Assembly (NCBI GenBank): GCA_025992895.1
Contig: DAJPGA010000001.1
Span: 569,001 to 633,000, forward strand
Length of the DNA stretch: 64,000 bases
Direction of reading: 5' to 3'
Source: Veillonellaceae bacterium
GTDB taxonomy: Bacteria > Bacillota > Negativicutes > Veillonellales > Dialisteraceae
Positions 1 through 8,171 of the stretch are shown here, in pieces. Positions within the stretch are counted from its first letter, which is position 1, and each line of letters starts with the position of its first letter. The notes under the pieces were generated by a model. It did no database searches. It was given only the letters and a program-made list of their open reading frames with translations, and had not been told where the DNA came from. A program made the translations under genes and the position numbers.

Positions 1-828
1 GGAATCAACGTCAAGGTCGTCCAGAAGATTGATCAGCGACTGGACATCCTTGATCGTTTCCTCAGAAAGCGTGATGGAGAGGCCGAAGCGGAGTCCCATG
101 GACTGGGTGAGGCGAAGCTTCCTGATGATGTGGGGGAATGCCAGGCCGCCGGCTCTCAGGACGCGGTTGCTGTTCTTGGCTTCATCCGCGCCGTCGATGG
201 AAATGGAGACGTTGATCTTATGATCGATCAGGAACTGGACGATTTCCTCATTAAGGAGAGTGCCGTTCGTAATCATGGAGAATTTCAGCTTCGGGCCAAG
301 CAGATGCTGCTCCTGGTAGTACCGGCTCCTTTCGACGACGTATTTCAGTGTGTCGAAATTGACGAGAGGCTCACCGCCGTAGAAGATGATTTCCTTCTCA
401 TCATTGAACTGGGACATGTCTTCTCTCGTCTGGCGGGCGAAGAAGGCGAGGGCCTTGTCGGCCGTCTCATGGCTCATCGGATACTTTGTGACCTTGGGCG
501 CCTCGATATCAGCATTGCCGAGAAAGCAGTATTTGCATGCCAGATTGCACTGCTCAGAAAGGACGAAGTAGGCAAGGCAGATGTAAGGATCCGGTACATG
601 GCTCCTTACATAGTCGATGATGCCTTCATCACTGTCTGTGACGATGAGATACTCCTTCAGGGCCTCCAGCGTTTCATTGGAAAGGGGAGGCTTCACACCA
701 TTTCTCATGGCCTCTTCAAAGACTTCTGCTTCCTCTGTCGTAAGAAATACAGGCTTCATTCGCAGGCTGTGATAGTATGCGGTATAGCCGTCGAAAGGGA
801 AGCGGTGCACGTATTTAGAGATAATCAA
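1..828 (-). CDS. Radical SAM maturase, second enzyme of RiPP cassette (partial)
   Basis: The reading frame is open for 276 codons and runs off the left edge, so the C-terminus is missing. The start is TTG at 828, five bases after an AGGAGG whose TAG forms the stop of the upstream gene, so translation is probably coupled. The iron-sulfur motif CNLACKYC lies at about residues 94-101, followed by an FYGGEP motif that belongs to the SAM-binding region and a conserved SISIDG strand. The N-terminus (1-85) has no clear RRE. Family knowledge: such enzymes use a 4Fe-4S cluster and SAM to modify peptides, often making thioether or C-C crosslinks. The position behind a Cys-repeat precursor and another radical SAM enzyme suggests a two-enzyme maturation pathway. 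The substrate is inferred. Confidence 0.85.
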   Translation of the reverse strand, partial: MIISKYVHRFPFDGYTAYYHSLRMKPVFLTTEEAEVFEEAMRNGVKPPLSNETLEALKEYLIVTDSDEGIIDYVRSHVPDPYICLAYFVLSEQCNLACKYCFLGNADIEAPKVTKYPMSHETADKALAFFARQTREDMSQFNDEKEIIFYGGEPLVNFDTLKYVVERSRYYQEQHLLGPKLKFSMITNGTLLNEEIVQFLIDHKINVSISIDGADEAKNSNRVLRAGGLAFPHIIRKLRLTQSMGLRFGLSITLSEETIKDVQSLINLLDDLDVDS

Positions 829-837
829 TTTGACCTC

Positions 838-2160
838 CTACCAATACAGGAATTCACTGGATTCGACCATCAGGCGGTACAGATTTTCCTTGTACACATC
901 TTCGCATGTCCTTTCAAAGACAGGCGTCTTTTCATCCAGCTCCACATGAGTGACTTCCGGGATCTCCGAGACGCGGCAGCCGCCTCCGCAGACAAGGCGG
1001 ATATCGCAGTCGCGGCAGGGGAGGATATTGTCCACGTACGTCTTCTGACGCGCCGTTTTCCTCTTTTTGAGGACCTCCTGGAAATCCGTTGTTCGGATAT
1101 TTCCATAGCAGCCCACCTCGTACACGCGGCCGCAGAAGAAGAAATCGCCATTTGAATTGACAGTCAGTCCGCCGTAGCCGCAGTTCCTGTAAATGCGTCC
1201 GTACTTGTGATTGACGACAAAGGTATTCAGCTCTGCATTCGGATAGATTTCCTCATAGATCTCGTCCACGAGCTTCGTCATGATTTTGTTCTTCTCCACA
1301 TTCGCCTTCACATCGCGGCCGTTCAGGAGTTCCTTGCCGTAGATGACGAGGAAATGATCCGTCCCGAAACGTTTGATCATCTCCTTACCAAAGGCGATGT
1401 ACTTATCCTTGTACAATTCAAGGAAACCATAGAGAGGCGTTGTGATGACACTGACGAAGGGTTTTTTCTCCTGGACAAACTTCTCAATCGTATGAAGCGA
1501 ACGCTCGAACGTGCCGGCCCCGCGGATCCTGGCATTCGACGCTTCATCGAACCCGTCGATGCTGACCTGGATCTCGTCGATGTAATTGGCCGTTTCCTTG
1601 ATCATCTCATCCGTCCAGAGAACGCCGTTCGACAATACCTGGACGTAAAGCCCCAGATCATGCGCATGGCGGAGAATATCCACGAAACGCTTCTTCAGCG
1701 CAACCTCGCCGCCCGTGAAAATGACCTTCGAGCAGTGATTGGCACGGCTCTTGTCCAGAAGGTCGATGATTTCCTCATACGTCAGCTCATGCTCCAGAGA
1801 ATGCGCTGCATACATGAAACAATGGCGGCAGCGCAGATTGCAGGCATTCGTCAGATAAATGCGGAGCGTGAAATCATCCTCCTCCGAATCGATCCTTTCG
1901 CAGAAATGGCGGCCTTCCAGCTCGCCGACAACATGCTCCAAGTCCGCTTCATTCTCAGGAAACGCCTCATGCACCCGACGAAGGGGAACCTTCTGTGACA
2001 GCATCTTTGCCATATCCGCCTGCACCTGATTCTCGATCACAATCCAATTCCCGTTCTCCGGAGTTATCAAAAGAAGACAACCCTCATAAGGCACTGCCGT
2101 CACATCTGCCGGAAACAAATACACCTTATCCGGATTTACTTCCACTCTCGCCTCTTCCAT
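838..2160 (-). CDS. RRE-radical SAM-SPASM peptide maturase
   Basis: 440 residues. Residues 1-90 resemble a PqqD-type RiPP recognition element that would bind the precursor leader. The radical SAM core carries CNLRCRHC at 107-114 and a GGE motif. The C-terminal SPASM region shows the full pattern C-x10-G-x4-C, then C-x2-C-x5-C-x3-C (CRDCDIRLVCGGGC) and a final Cys, ligands for two auxiliary 4Fe-4S clusters. Start ATG 2160 follows GGGAGG by 8 nt. It lies 83 nt downstream of the Cys-repeat precursor gene and its stop overlaps the ribosome binding site of a second radical SAM gene. Ranthipeptide- or sactipeptide-type thioether formation on the precursor is the likely job; the crosslink chemistry cannot be read from the sequence. 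Confidence 0.88.
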   Translation of the reverse strand: MEEARVEVNPDKVYLFPADVTAVPYEGCLLLITPENGNWIVIENQVQADMAKMLSQKVPLRRVHEAFPENEADLEHVVGELEGRHFCERIDSEEDDFTLRIYLTNACNLRCRHCFMYAAHSLEHELTYEEIIDLLDKSRANHCSKVIFTGGEVALKKRFVDILRHAHDLGLYVQVLSNGVLWTDEMIKETANYIDEIQVSIDGFDEASNARIRGAGTFERSLHTIEKFVQEKKPFVSVITTPLYGFLELYKDKYIAFGKEMIKRFGTDHFLVIYGKELLNGRDVKANVEKNKIMTKLVDEIYEEIYPNAELNTFVVNHKYGRIYRNCGYGGLTVNSNGDFFFCGRVYEVGCYGNIRTTDFQEVLKKRKTARQKTYVDNILPCRDCDIRLVCGGGCRVSEIPEVTHVELDEKTPVFERTCEDVYKENLYRLMVESSEFLYW

Positions 2161-2195
2161 GCCAAGCCCCTCCCATATTCTTCCTTATATGAAAA

Positions 2196-2227
2196 CAAAG
2201 GCCTCTGATAAGAATCAAAGACCTTTG
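2196..2227 (-). terminator. Hairpin between precursor and maturase (attenuator-like)
   Basis: CAAAGG and CCTTTG arms flank a 20-nt interior and are followed on the minus strand by four Ts. A weak terminator here would let many precursor transcripts end before the enzyme genes, a stoichiometry common in RiPP operons. The T tract is short, so leakiness is expected. Confidence 0.5.
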
Positions 2228-2242
2228 CGCGGTAGATTTCAA

Positions 2243-2440
2243 TTACCATTTAATTGTTACGTTTCCGCCGGTTTTTCTGCAGTTTCCAACGCAGCTCCCA
2301 CCGATAGGTCTCATGCAGTCACTGTTGGAACCAGTTTTTCTGCAATTGCCTACGCAGCTCCCGCCGATCGGTCTCATGCAATCGGTGTTGGATGCAAACA
2401 GCTTGCTGTATGCCTTTTCGCTCCCTACCATCTCATTCAC
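2243..2440 (-). CDS. Candidate RiPP precursor peptide with duplicated Cys motif
   Basis: 65 residues from a GTG at 2440 placed 5 nt after AGGAG; an in-frame ATG at 2431 is the alternative start. A short leader of about 20 residues is followed by two tandem copies of a 21-residue unit whose core is DCMRPIGGSCVGNCRKTG, differing only near the junction (NTD versus NSD). Cysteines fall at about 21, 29, 33 and 42, 50, 54, spacing C-x7-C-x3-C. The product ends in VTIKW. No signal peptide is seen. Its place just before two radical SAM enzymes, one with an RRE, is the main reason to call it a modified-peptide substrate. It does not match a precursor family I can name with certainty. Confidence 0.75.
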   Translation of the reverse strand: MNEMVGSEKAYSKLFASNTDCMRPIGGSCVGNCRKTGSNSDCMRPIGGSCVGNCRKTGGNVTIKW

Positions 2441-2639
2441 CCTCTCTCCTGAAATGTTTATAGTTATAGTTTTATAACTACCATTCAGCAACCTCAGCAC
2501 AAACTTTAAATCGCCAAAATAATGATGTCACCCATGATCACTCTTCCTCCCTTCAGATCAGACGACAGGTAAGAAATCTTAATTCCAAGGTTCAATCACT
2601 TATTGAATTTTTATTGTGAACTCGTTTAAATCTAAAATA

Positions 2640-2672
2640 ATTTTATCACTCGAGGTGGACAATCCAGTGTCC
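2640..2672 (-). promoter_or_regulatory. WYL-type operator and -10 box ahead of RiPP cassette
   Basis: Palindrome GGACA-ATCCAG-TGTCC at 2657-2672 and, reading on the minus strand, 11 bp then TAAAAT at 2640-2645. The same arms and the same 11-bp gap occur before other minus-strand units of this island. Transcription would begin near 2633, leaving a leader of about 190 nt before the precursor. Confidence 0.75.
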
Positions 2673-3221
2673 GTCTAAAAATAAGAAAAGAAAAGTCTGC
2701 TATAAATTTTTTGTTTTATGTGTTATTAAGAAGGGATTGAACAGAAAACGCCAGTAATCATCGGCCGAAATGGAGAGGGGCGAACTCTTAATAGGCAAAA
2801 GATAAGCCACAGATAAGGCAGAGGGTAAGAATGGTTAACAGGAGAGGAGGGGAAATTTGCATGAGAATAAATCCATCAAAAAAGCAGCCGGGATGGCTGC
2901 AATCTACCTATATGAAACTTTAATCCGAAAATTTTGAAAGCTGAAGGCAGGTAAGAATAAAATTTCGCATATTTAATAATTACTGCTATGCATGTGTATT
3001 GCATAAAGATATACGCTCATCTTTTATGTTATGAATATTAAGAAATACGATCATGCGATTAAAAGCTTAATATCATGAAATAAAACAGTAGATAGGGTCT
3101 CAAAGTAATGATACAATAGGAAAAAGAAATAAAAATTAAATAAATATAAAATTTATAATGCTAAAAATCAACGCGCAGAGGGTGTTTATGGTATAGGGAT
3201 AATTTCAGATGGGAAGGTGTA
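2673..3221. other. AT-rich gene-free stretch
   Basis: No convincing gene. A hairpin at 2884-2900 (GCAGCC, loop, GGCTGC) is followed by six Ts on the minus strand, so it could stop minus-strand transcripts coming from the right, although none is annotated there. A 20-codon ORF at 2861-2923 (+) has a good AGGAGG upstream but overlaps this hairpin and shows no other support. Confidence 0.4.
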
Positions 3222-3455
3222 ATGATGGGACTTTTTGATGCATTTGCTGCAAGTATAAAAGAGAAGGGCTCAGAGCTTGCGTTAATGAATGAACAGATGA
3301 AAGCATATCAACTCGAAGGAAATGAAATGACTGACAGCGAGTTAGTCCGTGAATACAAGTATGCAGTGGAGACGTATAAGAGAAGAAAAGATACTGATTC
3401 AAGATTACGTGCGCTGGGATTAAGAAAAGCACTTCAAGAGCGTGATATGTTATAA
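3222..3455 (+). CDS. Small charged hypothetical protein
   Basis: 77 residues, starting MMGLFDAF behind GGAAGGTG; the second ATG at 3225 is equally possible. The protein is rich in Glu, Lys and Arg and predicted helical from about residue 10 to the end, with no signal peptide or membrane segment. It is the only plus-strand gene in the first 17 kb and sits alone between the RiPP promoter region and the end of a convergent WYL regulator gene, from which a bidirectional terminator separates it. I do not recognise the family. It could be a small regulator or partner of the adjacent island, but nothing in the sequence proves this. Confidence 0.6.
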   Translation: MMGLFDAFAASIKEKGSELALMNEQMKAYQLEGNEMTDSELVREYKYAVETYKRRKDTDSRLRALGLRKALQERDML

Positions 3456-3586
3456 TTATTGAAAGATATCATTGGAGTTTAAAAGGAAGATAGGCGGGAA
3501 CTGTGCCATTGTGTTTAAGACCTCTGCGTGATTGATATAAATTATTCATACGATTTAAACAGTACACCACGTTTATCAGGTGTAAA

Positions 3587-3620
3587 TAAAACCCTCGCAG
3601 CAATTAGCTGCGGGGGTTTT
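3587..3620. terminator. Bidirectional terminator
   Basis: AAAACCC-T-CGCAG pairs with CTGCG-G-GGGTTTT, giving T-rich ends on both strands, between the small plus-strand gene and the convergent WYL gene. Confidence 0.85.
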
Positions 3621-4590
3621 ATACTTCATACATGGTTTTCATTTCTGCGATTTCTTGTTTCATTTCCTCTACAAAATCATCCGGTCCAAGAACTTTGACT
3701 GAGCGGCCCTGGGAGAGGAGGAACATGTTGATGCCGGTGCCGTAGATTTCGGCTTCTATGATGTAAGTGCCATCCTTTTCTTCCACTACTTTAGCGGTAG
3801 GAAGGCGGTCAAGGATGGCCTGGACGGAAGGTCCGGTATAAGAAAACTTGATCTTCCTGAATTCGCCGGGGAACATGAACTGTATTTTCTTCCTGAGTTC
3901 CCCGACGTCGAAATCATGTTCCGGTGCAAGCGTGAAATGCTTCCTGTGTTCAACAATGTTTTCAATGCGCCCGATGCGGTAGTAGAGCGGTTTCCAGTCG
4001 TCTTTATCACAGCGGTAAGCAATGAGGTAGAAGTAATAGTCGGAGAAAGTAATAGCGACCGGCATGATTCTTCTCGTTACAAGTTTCCTGTTGACCTTAT
4101 AGTACGAGACGGATATCTCTTTCCTTTCATGGATGCATCTTGTCAGCTTCCAGAGCTGGTCGATGACGCTTTCGCAGTCACTTCCTACCGGGCTGTAGTG
4201 GAGCATTTCCTTTCCGATGATTTGATCCAGCATAGTTGCATCATGGCGGGACGTGAAGGTTTTCAGCTTATTGATGATGGTCTGTAGCTCCTCCTTGCTG
4301 AAAGCGCGGCATCCAATCATGGCTTTGATGATGGCGATGAGTTCCTTACTGAGGAGAATATTGTCGAACTCAATGGAATACGTCTTGGAGCTGCCGGAAT
4401 ATTTAAGGTCGGTAAAATTAGAGAGTTCCCTCTTATCATGGAGGAAATTACGGATTTCGCTGATATCACGGGTAATGCTCTTCGTTGAGACACCATAATC
4501 ATCGGCCAGTTCCCTGACATTGATTTCTTCTCCTAATATCGTCCGGAGGAAAATCTCCAGCATACGATTTTTCTTGTTTTTCGCTCTCAT
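3619..4590 (-). CDS. WYL-domain transcriptional regulator 1
   Basis: 323 residues. An N-terminal winged helix-turn-helix (about 1-65, with VRELADDYGVSTKSITRDI) is followed by a WYL ligand-sensing domain (about 140-225, containing YYFYLIAYR) and a C-terminal WCX-type extension. Family knowledge: these proteins bind palindromic operators and respond to nucleic-acid or nucleotide ligands, often controlling anti-phage or stress genes. It is very similar along its whole length to the second WYL protein at 10931-11905. A GGACA/TGTCT palindrome stands 88 bp before its start, so autoregulation is likely. Downstream lies a strong terminator, so it is transcribed alone. Confidence 0.9.
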   Translation of the reverse strand: MRAKNKKNRMLEIFLRTILGEEINVRELADDYGVSTKSITRDISEIRNFLHDKRELSNFTDLKYSGSSKTYSIEFDNILLSKELIAIIKAMIGCRAFSKEELQTIINKLKTFTSRHDATMLDQIIGKEMLHYSPVGSDCESVIDQLWKLTRCIHERKEISVSYYKVNRKLVTRRIMPVAITFSDYYFYLIAYRCDKDDWKPLYYRIGRIENIVEHRKHFTLAPEHDFDVGELRKKIQFMFPGEFRKIKFSYTGPSVQAILDRLPTAKVVEEKDGTYIIEAEIYGTGINMFLLSQGRSVKVLGPDDFVEEMKQEIAEMKTMYEV

Positions 4591-4660
4591 CGGCCCGTCC
4601 GCCCTTCCTGCTGAAAAGAATAAAGCGCTGTATAAGTCACTAAAAACCTATCCAAATCTT

Positions 4661-4693
4661 TTTTAAGTATAGAGGAAGGACAAAGGGGTGTCT
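4661..4693 (-). promoter_or_regulatory. Operator ahead of WYL regulator 1
   Basis: GGACA-AAGGGG-TGTCT at 4678-4693. At the 11-bp position the -10 match is poor (TTAAAA, 4661-4666); a better TATACT lies only 6 bp from the palindrome (4666-4671). The geometry therefore departs from the other five copies. Confidence 0.6.
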
Positions 4694-4788
4694 ATCAAGA
4701 AAGGATTTATAGCGGGGTATATTTATCAAGAGACTATAAATGGGAAGTGTATATGAATATGGATAGTCCATTTTAAAAGCGGTGAAAT

Positions 4789-4832
4789 AAAAAGCAGATA
4801 GACATCTTATGAGGATGAGTATCTGCTTTTTT
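4789..4832. terminator. Terminator of GTPase operon
   Basis: AAAAGCAGATA and TATCTGCTTTTTT arms around a 20-nt loop, T-rich on both sides. It closes the three-gene GTPase unit before the WYL1 promoter. Confidence 0.85.
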
Positions 4833-4878
4833 CATCTAATGGCAGAGGCTTTTAGGGAGCTGATGAAGTCTTGCAGGG

Positions 4879-5829
4879 CTATTCATCAAACATGCCGCCA
4901 AGAAAACCAAGGATGGCTCCTACGACAGCACCGATGACCGGGCCGATAAAAGGAATCAGTTTTCCGATTTTTTGGCCTGCACTGGCACCGCTGGCAGCAC
5001 CTGACAGGGCATTGGTTAAGGAACCTCTGACTTCTTGCTGAATTTCCCGATTGTAGTTTTCAAGGGAGTCATTTTTCTTCCATATTTCCGGATTCCTGTT
5101 CAAGCTGTCGGAAAGGAGAAATCTTTTACTGTCTGGCATGATTTTCAGCATTGTCAGGAGAAGCTTGGAAATATTGTAGTGATACAGTGCTGAATAGTAA
5201 ATCGGATCCGTGGAGATACCGGTTGATTCTAGAATTCTCTGATGAATGGAAGAAACCTTATCATCAAGGAAATCAATAAGAGGTGTTTCAGGCTCTCTTT
5301 TTTCTTCATTCCAATGACGGCCTTTAAGAGCCAGGTCGCATTGGTTGATTGCGATAATCATACGCTTGGTATCCTGGATATAAGGGACAATGAGGTTCTC
5401 GAATACTTCATAGAAGGTTTTCATGTCTCTGTTAGAGCCGTCTACAAGGATGACGACTTCATCAATGACCAGATTTCCAGCGTTATCCTTTTCTTTCAGC
5501 GTATTGGCGATGTCTACGGCATACTTCTTGTCATTTTCCGGATTGTCGCCTAACCCTGGAGTATCCCAGAGAACCATATTGTCAATTTCATATTTTTGGA
5601 TGACAGATGTTTCGGGATCGGCGCTGTAACCAACTTTTGCAACTTCTGTATCAAAAATCGCATTGATGGTGGAGCTTTTTCCAACGCCGGTTGCACCGAC
5701 AAACATGATATTTAGTCTCTGCTTTTTGAGTAGATCGATCTTTTCAAGGATGAGGTCTCTGTCCGGAAGCGATTTTGCTAAGTCGGAAGAAAGCCTGTCC
5801 TCAAGGGTATCCAGTAAGTTATTTCCCAT
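4879..5829 (-). CDS. Septin/Era-like GTPase with glycine-rich membrane tail (copy 1)
   Basis: 316 residues. G1 is GATGVGKSS (45-53), G3 is WDTPGLGD (88-95) and G4 is NQCD (162-165), so nucleotide binding should be intact. A conserved GRHW follows G4. The C-terminal 50 residues are rich in Gly, Ala and Ile with glycine-zipper-like spacing, ending GAILGFLGGMFDE, suggesting membrane insertion or oligomerisation. The family resembles the YfjP/YeeP GTPases of E. coli cryptic prophages. In CP4-57, yfjP lies close to the WYL gene yfjR, so a GTPase next to a WYL regulator has precedent. The start ATG 5829 has AAGGAGG overlapping the upstream gene's stop, so it is the last gene of a coupled operon. 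Cellular role unknown. Confidence 0.85.
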   Translation of the reverse strand: MGNNLLDTLEDRLSSDLAKSLPDRDLILEKIDLLKKQRLNIMFVGATGVGKSSTINAIFDTEVAKVGYSADPETSVIQKYEIDNMVLWDTPGLGDNPENDKKYAVDIANTLKEKDNAGNLVIDEVVILVDGSNRDMKTFYEVFENLIVPYIQDTKRMIIAINQCDLALKGRHWNEEKREPETPLIDFLDDKVSSIHQRILESTGISTDPIYYSALYHYNISKLLLTMLKIMPDSKRFLLSDSLNRNPEIWKKNDSLENYNREIQQEVRGSLTNALSGAASGASAGQKIGKLIPFIGPVIGAVVGAILGFLGGMFDE

Positions 5830-5841
5830 GAGAAGACCTCC

Positions 5842-6531
5842 TTAGGTCATGAGCCTTCGTCTTTCCGTAGGCATATGATCAATAATGAAATCAAAGACTG
5901 CTTTGACGTTCCAGCCATATTCTGCAGAATAGCAGACCGGCTTTAGGATTTTAACGCCTGTTGCTTCCAGAACTCTTTTCTGCACGGAAAGAGCCTGATC
6001 ATCCAAGAATGAAAGCAGCGTTGCATCAGGCCGGTTGATAGAAGAATTCCAGTGCCGGCCTTTCATGGCAACATCAGCTTGATTGATGAGAACGAGAATC
6101 CTGTCTTTCTGAATGTTAGGAACGATGACCTCGTTCAACAGTGTATAGGTTGTTCCCATGTCACGGTTGGCGCCTTCAATGATGACAATGACCATATCAA
6201 TGTAGCCATTATTTTCATCGCCATATGTTTTATATAAAAGATCGATCATCTTCTTCTTATGAATCTGATCGAGCCGGACACCATCTCCCAGTCCTGGAGT
6301 ATCCCAAAGCTTGAACTGATTGTTCAATGTATAGCATCCGATATCCATCGTTTCCGGATCGACGCCATCGCCGACTTTGGCAACGGTCTTTTGGAAAAAA
6401 GAATTCAGAGTCGTGGATTTTCCGGCTCCGGTAACGCCTGTCACCATGACATCCAGCCAGTTAATGTTCATGCGTTTGAGATTTCTTTTGATATCATCAG
6501 TTCTGTATGTATTATAGGTAATTTGCTGCAT
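5842..6531 (-). CDS. Septin/Era-like GTPase (copy 2, lacks tail)
   Basis: About 229 residues from ATG 6531. A TTG at 6543 stands closer to an AGGAGG and may be the true start. G1 GVTGAGKST (32-40), G3 WDTPGLGD and G4 NQAD are present, as is the KGRHW motif shared with copy 1. Unlike its two neighbours it ends soon after the GTPase domain and has no glycine-rich hydrophobic tail, so it is probably soluble. Twelve bases separate its stop from the next start. A heteromeric arrangement with the tailed copies is a reasonable guess, by analogy with septin-like or GIMAP-like GTPases, but is not shown by the sequence. Confidence 0.82.
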   Translation of the reverse strand: MQQITYNTYRTDDIKRNLKRMNINWLDVMVTGVTGAGKSTTLNSFFQKTVAKVGDGVDPETMDIGCYTLNNQFKLWDTPGLGDGVRLDQIHKKKMIDLLYKTYGDENNGYIDMVIVIIEGANRDMGTTYTLLNEVIVPNIQKDRILVLINQADVAMKGRHWNSSINRPDATLLSFLDDQALSVQKRVLEATGVKILKPVCYSAEYGWNVKAVFDFIIDHMPTERRRLMT

Positions 6532-6672
6532 TTTCCCAGTCAAGGGCCTCCTGAATTGAAGGATGTTTCTGCCATTCCATGTTCTTTGTCTACGAAGCAT
6601 AGTTTACGATCCATTTCTTTTGAATTATATGAGGAGTGAGAAGTAATTTTATATGAGGTTCAAAAGAGATGA

Positions 6673-7689
6673 TTAGAACAAGGAGAAAAGACCTGATATA
6701 AGTCCTCCAATGGCACCGGTAACAGCCCCTACGACTCCGCCGACCGCTGAACCGATGGCTCTGCCGACGCCTCCAAAGACTGACCCTATGGAGCCGCCGA
6801 TATCAGCGCCTCTGGAGATGCAGCTGGTAAAGGTTTCTGCAAATTCTTCTATGACGCTCTTGCGGTAATCCTGCAGGTCATCGTTATCCTTCCACATCTC
6901 GGTCTGCTTATTGATATTGTCAATATAAACAAGCCTCTTTTCCTGTGGGGTGTTCTGAATGATATAGAAAAGCAGCTTAGCCAGGTTGTATGGATTGGTC
7001 TGGGGCAGGCCTTCTTCCTTAAAGCCGGCGCTGTAATAGATAGGATCTACATCAATACCGGTGCCTTCCTTGATACGCTTTTTGACGGAAGCCGCTTTCT
7101 CGTCAAGGAATTTTATGAGTACCGGATCCGGTTTATTTTCATCAGAATTTCAGTGTTTCCCCTTCATTGCCATATCTGCCTGATTGATGGCTACCAGGAT
7201 ACGATGCTGCGGATCTTTTCCTAGATTCGGAATGATGACTTCGTTGATCAATTCATAAGAGGTGCCGAGGTCTCTTGTGCTGCCGTCAAGAATGACAAGT
7301 ACGAGGTCAATCAGGAGATCGCCATTTTCATCGCGTTCGTTCAGCTTTCTGATGATGTTTCTGGCATGATTGTTGTCTGCCTCCTTGCCGTCACCAAGAC
7401 CTGGGCTGTCCCAGAGAACAAGATTGTCCAGCTCATAGCGCTCAATCGACATCGTTTCCGGATCAGGCGTTACACCGACTTTTGCGCGTTCCGTGTAATT
7501 TGTTGAATCAATATTGAACAGCGCATTAATGGTGGAGCTCTTTCCGCATCCTGTAGCTCCTGTGATCATAAGGTTGATCTTCTTATCTTTCAGATACAAA
7601 TAATTTTTGAGCAATTTGTTACGCTCGGCTTCCGGAATCTTAGCCTTCATGATGTCCGATTTCATCGTATCAAAGAATTTGCTTTCCAT
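6673..7689 (-). pseudogene. Septin/Era-like GTPase copy 3 with in-frame TGA at a conserved Trp
   Basis: A single reading frame of 338 codons is interrupted once, by TGA at 7150-7152 (codon 180). Before it are G1 GATGCGKSS (44-52), G3 WDSPGLGD and G4 NQAD; the interruption follows KGKH, exactly where copies 1 and 2 have KGRHW, so TGG has become TGA. After it the frame continues without any other defect through a helical region to a glycine-rich tail ending GLISGLFSLF. Start ATG 7689 follows GGGAGG by 8 nt. Either this is a recent nonsense mutation or the TGA is read through. The intact downstream frame argues that the change is recent or tolerated. First gene of the GTPase operon. Confidence 0.8.
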
Positions 7690-7930
7690 AAGGACTACCT
7701 CCCAAGGTAATTAAATTTATTCCTTCCCAAGTGTGACCGTTCCCATTGCGGTCCGTAATGATTATTAAAGTGATATGTTTTTTTGAGTTCAACACCTTTC
7801 TGTCGTCATGAAATATTCCGTCTTTAGCACTGAAAACGGAATGCGTGAATGGGCTGCTGGGCACGGTTGTCAATTTGTTTGTACGGTTCTCTATTAAGAG
7901 AAGACATTTAATTGCTGACCGTATGTATTT

Positions 7931-7963
7931 ATTGTATAAGTGGTATAGGACGATCTTATGTCC
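7931..7963 (-). promoter_or_regulatory. WYL-type operator and -10 box ahead of GTPase operon
   Basis: GGACG-ATCTTA-TGTCC at 7948-7963 (one arm mismatch) and TACAAT at 7931-7936, 11 bp apart. The transcript would have a leader of about 235 nt before the first GTPase; no terminator or recognised riboswitch is visible in that leader. Confidence 0.72.
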
Positions 7964-8065
7964 CTCTAAACCGAAAAATTAGATTCTTGTGACACTTTGT
8001 ATCAAATTATTAAAGAAATGATTTATAACAAGATATCTGTTACACGAAGAAGCCTTGGAATACGA

Positions 8066-8111
8066 TAAAAAAGAGGAGCTGAGATCGGGTGTGATTCAGT
8101 TCCTCTTTTTT
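8066..8111. terminator. Terminator of beta-helix gene
   Basis: AAAAAAGAGGA-CTGA and TTCAG-TTCCTCTTTTTT arms, T-rich on both strands, 60 bp past the stop of the minus-strand gene. Confidence 0.85.
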
Positions 8112-8171
8112 CAGGACGTTCTTCCGCTATGGAATATATTTTCTATTTGTTTAAGGTCCTGGCCTGCCTTC

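Noticed and set aside
130..1155. Plus-strand frame of 341 codons over the radical SAM genes
   Set aside because: It is antisense to two frames with complete CxxxCxxC or SPASM motifs and good ribosome binding sites; the plus-strand product has no family features.
2246..2371. Two-copy 63-bp repeat considered as a CRISPR or tandem-repeat locus
   Set aside because: The units lie inside one small reading frame, are in multiples of three and have no spacers; a duplicated peptide core explains them.
2861..2923. 20-codon ORF with strong AGGAGG
   Set aside because: Overlaps a terminator-like hairpin on the other strand; no further evidence that it is translated.
7670..7873. Minus-strand frame of 67 codons in the GTPase leader
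   Set aside because: No ribosome binding site, overlaps the first GTPase start, and composition is not protein-like.
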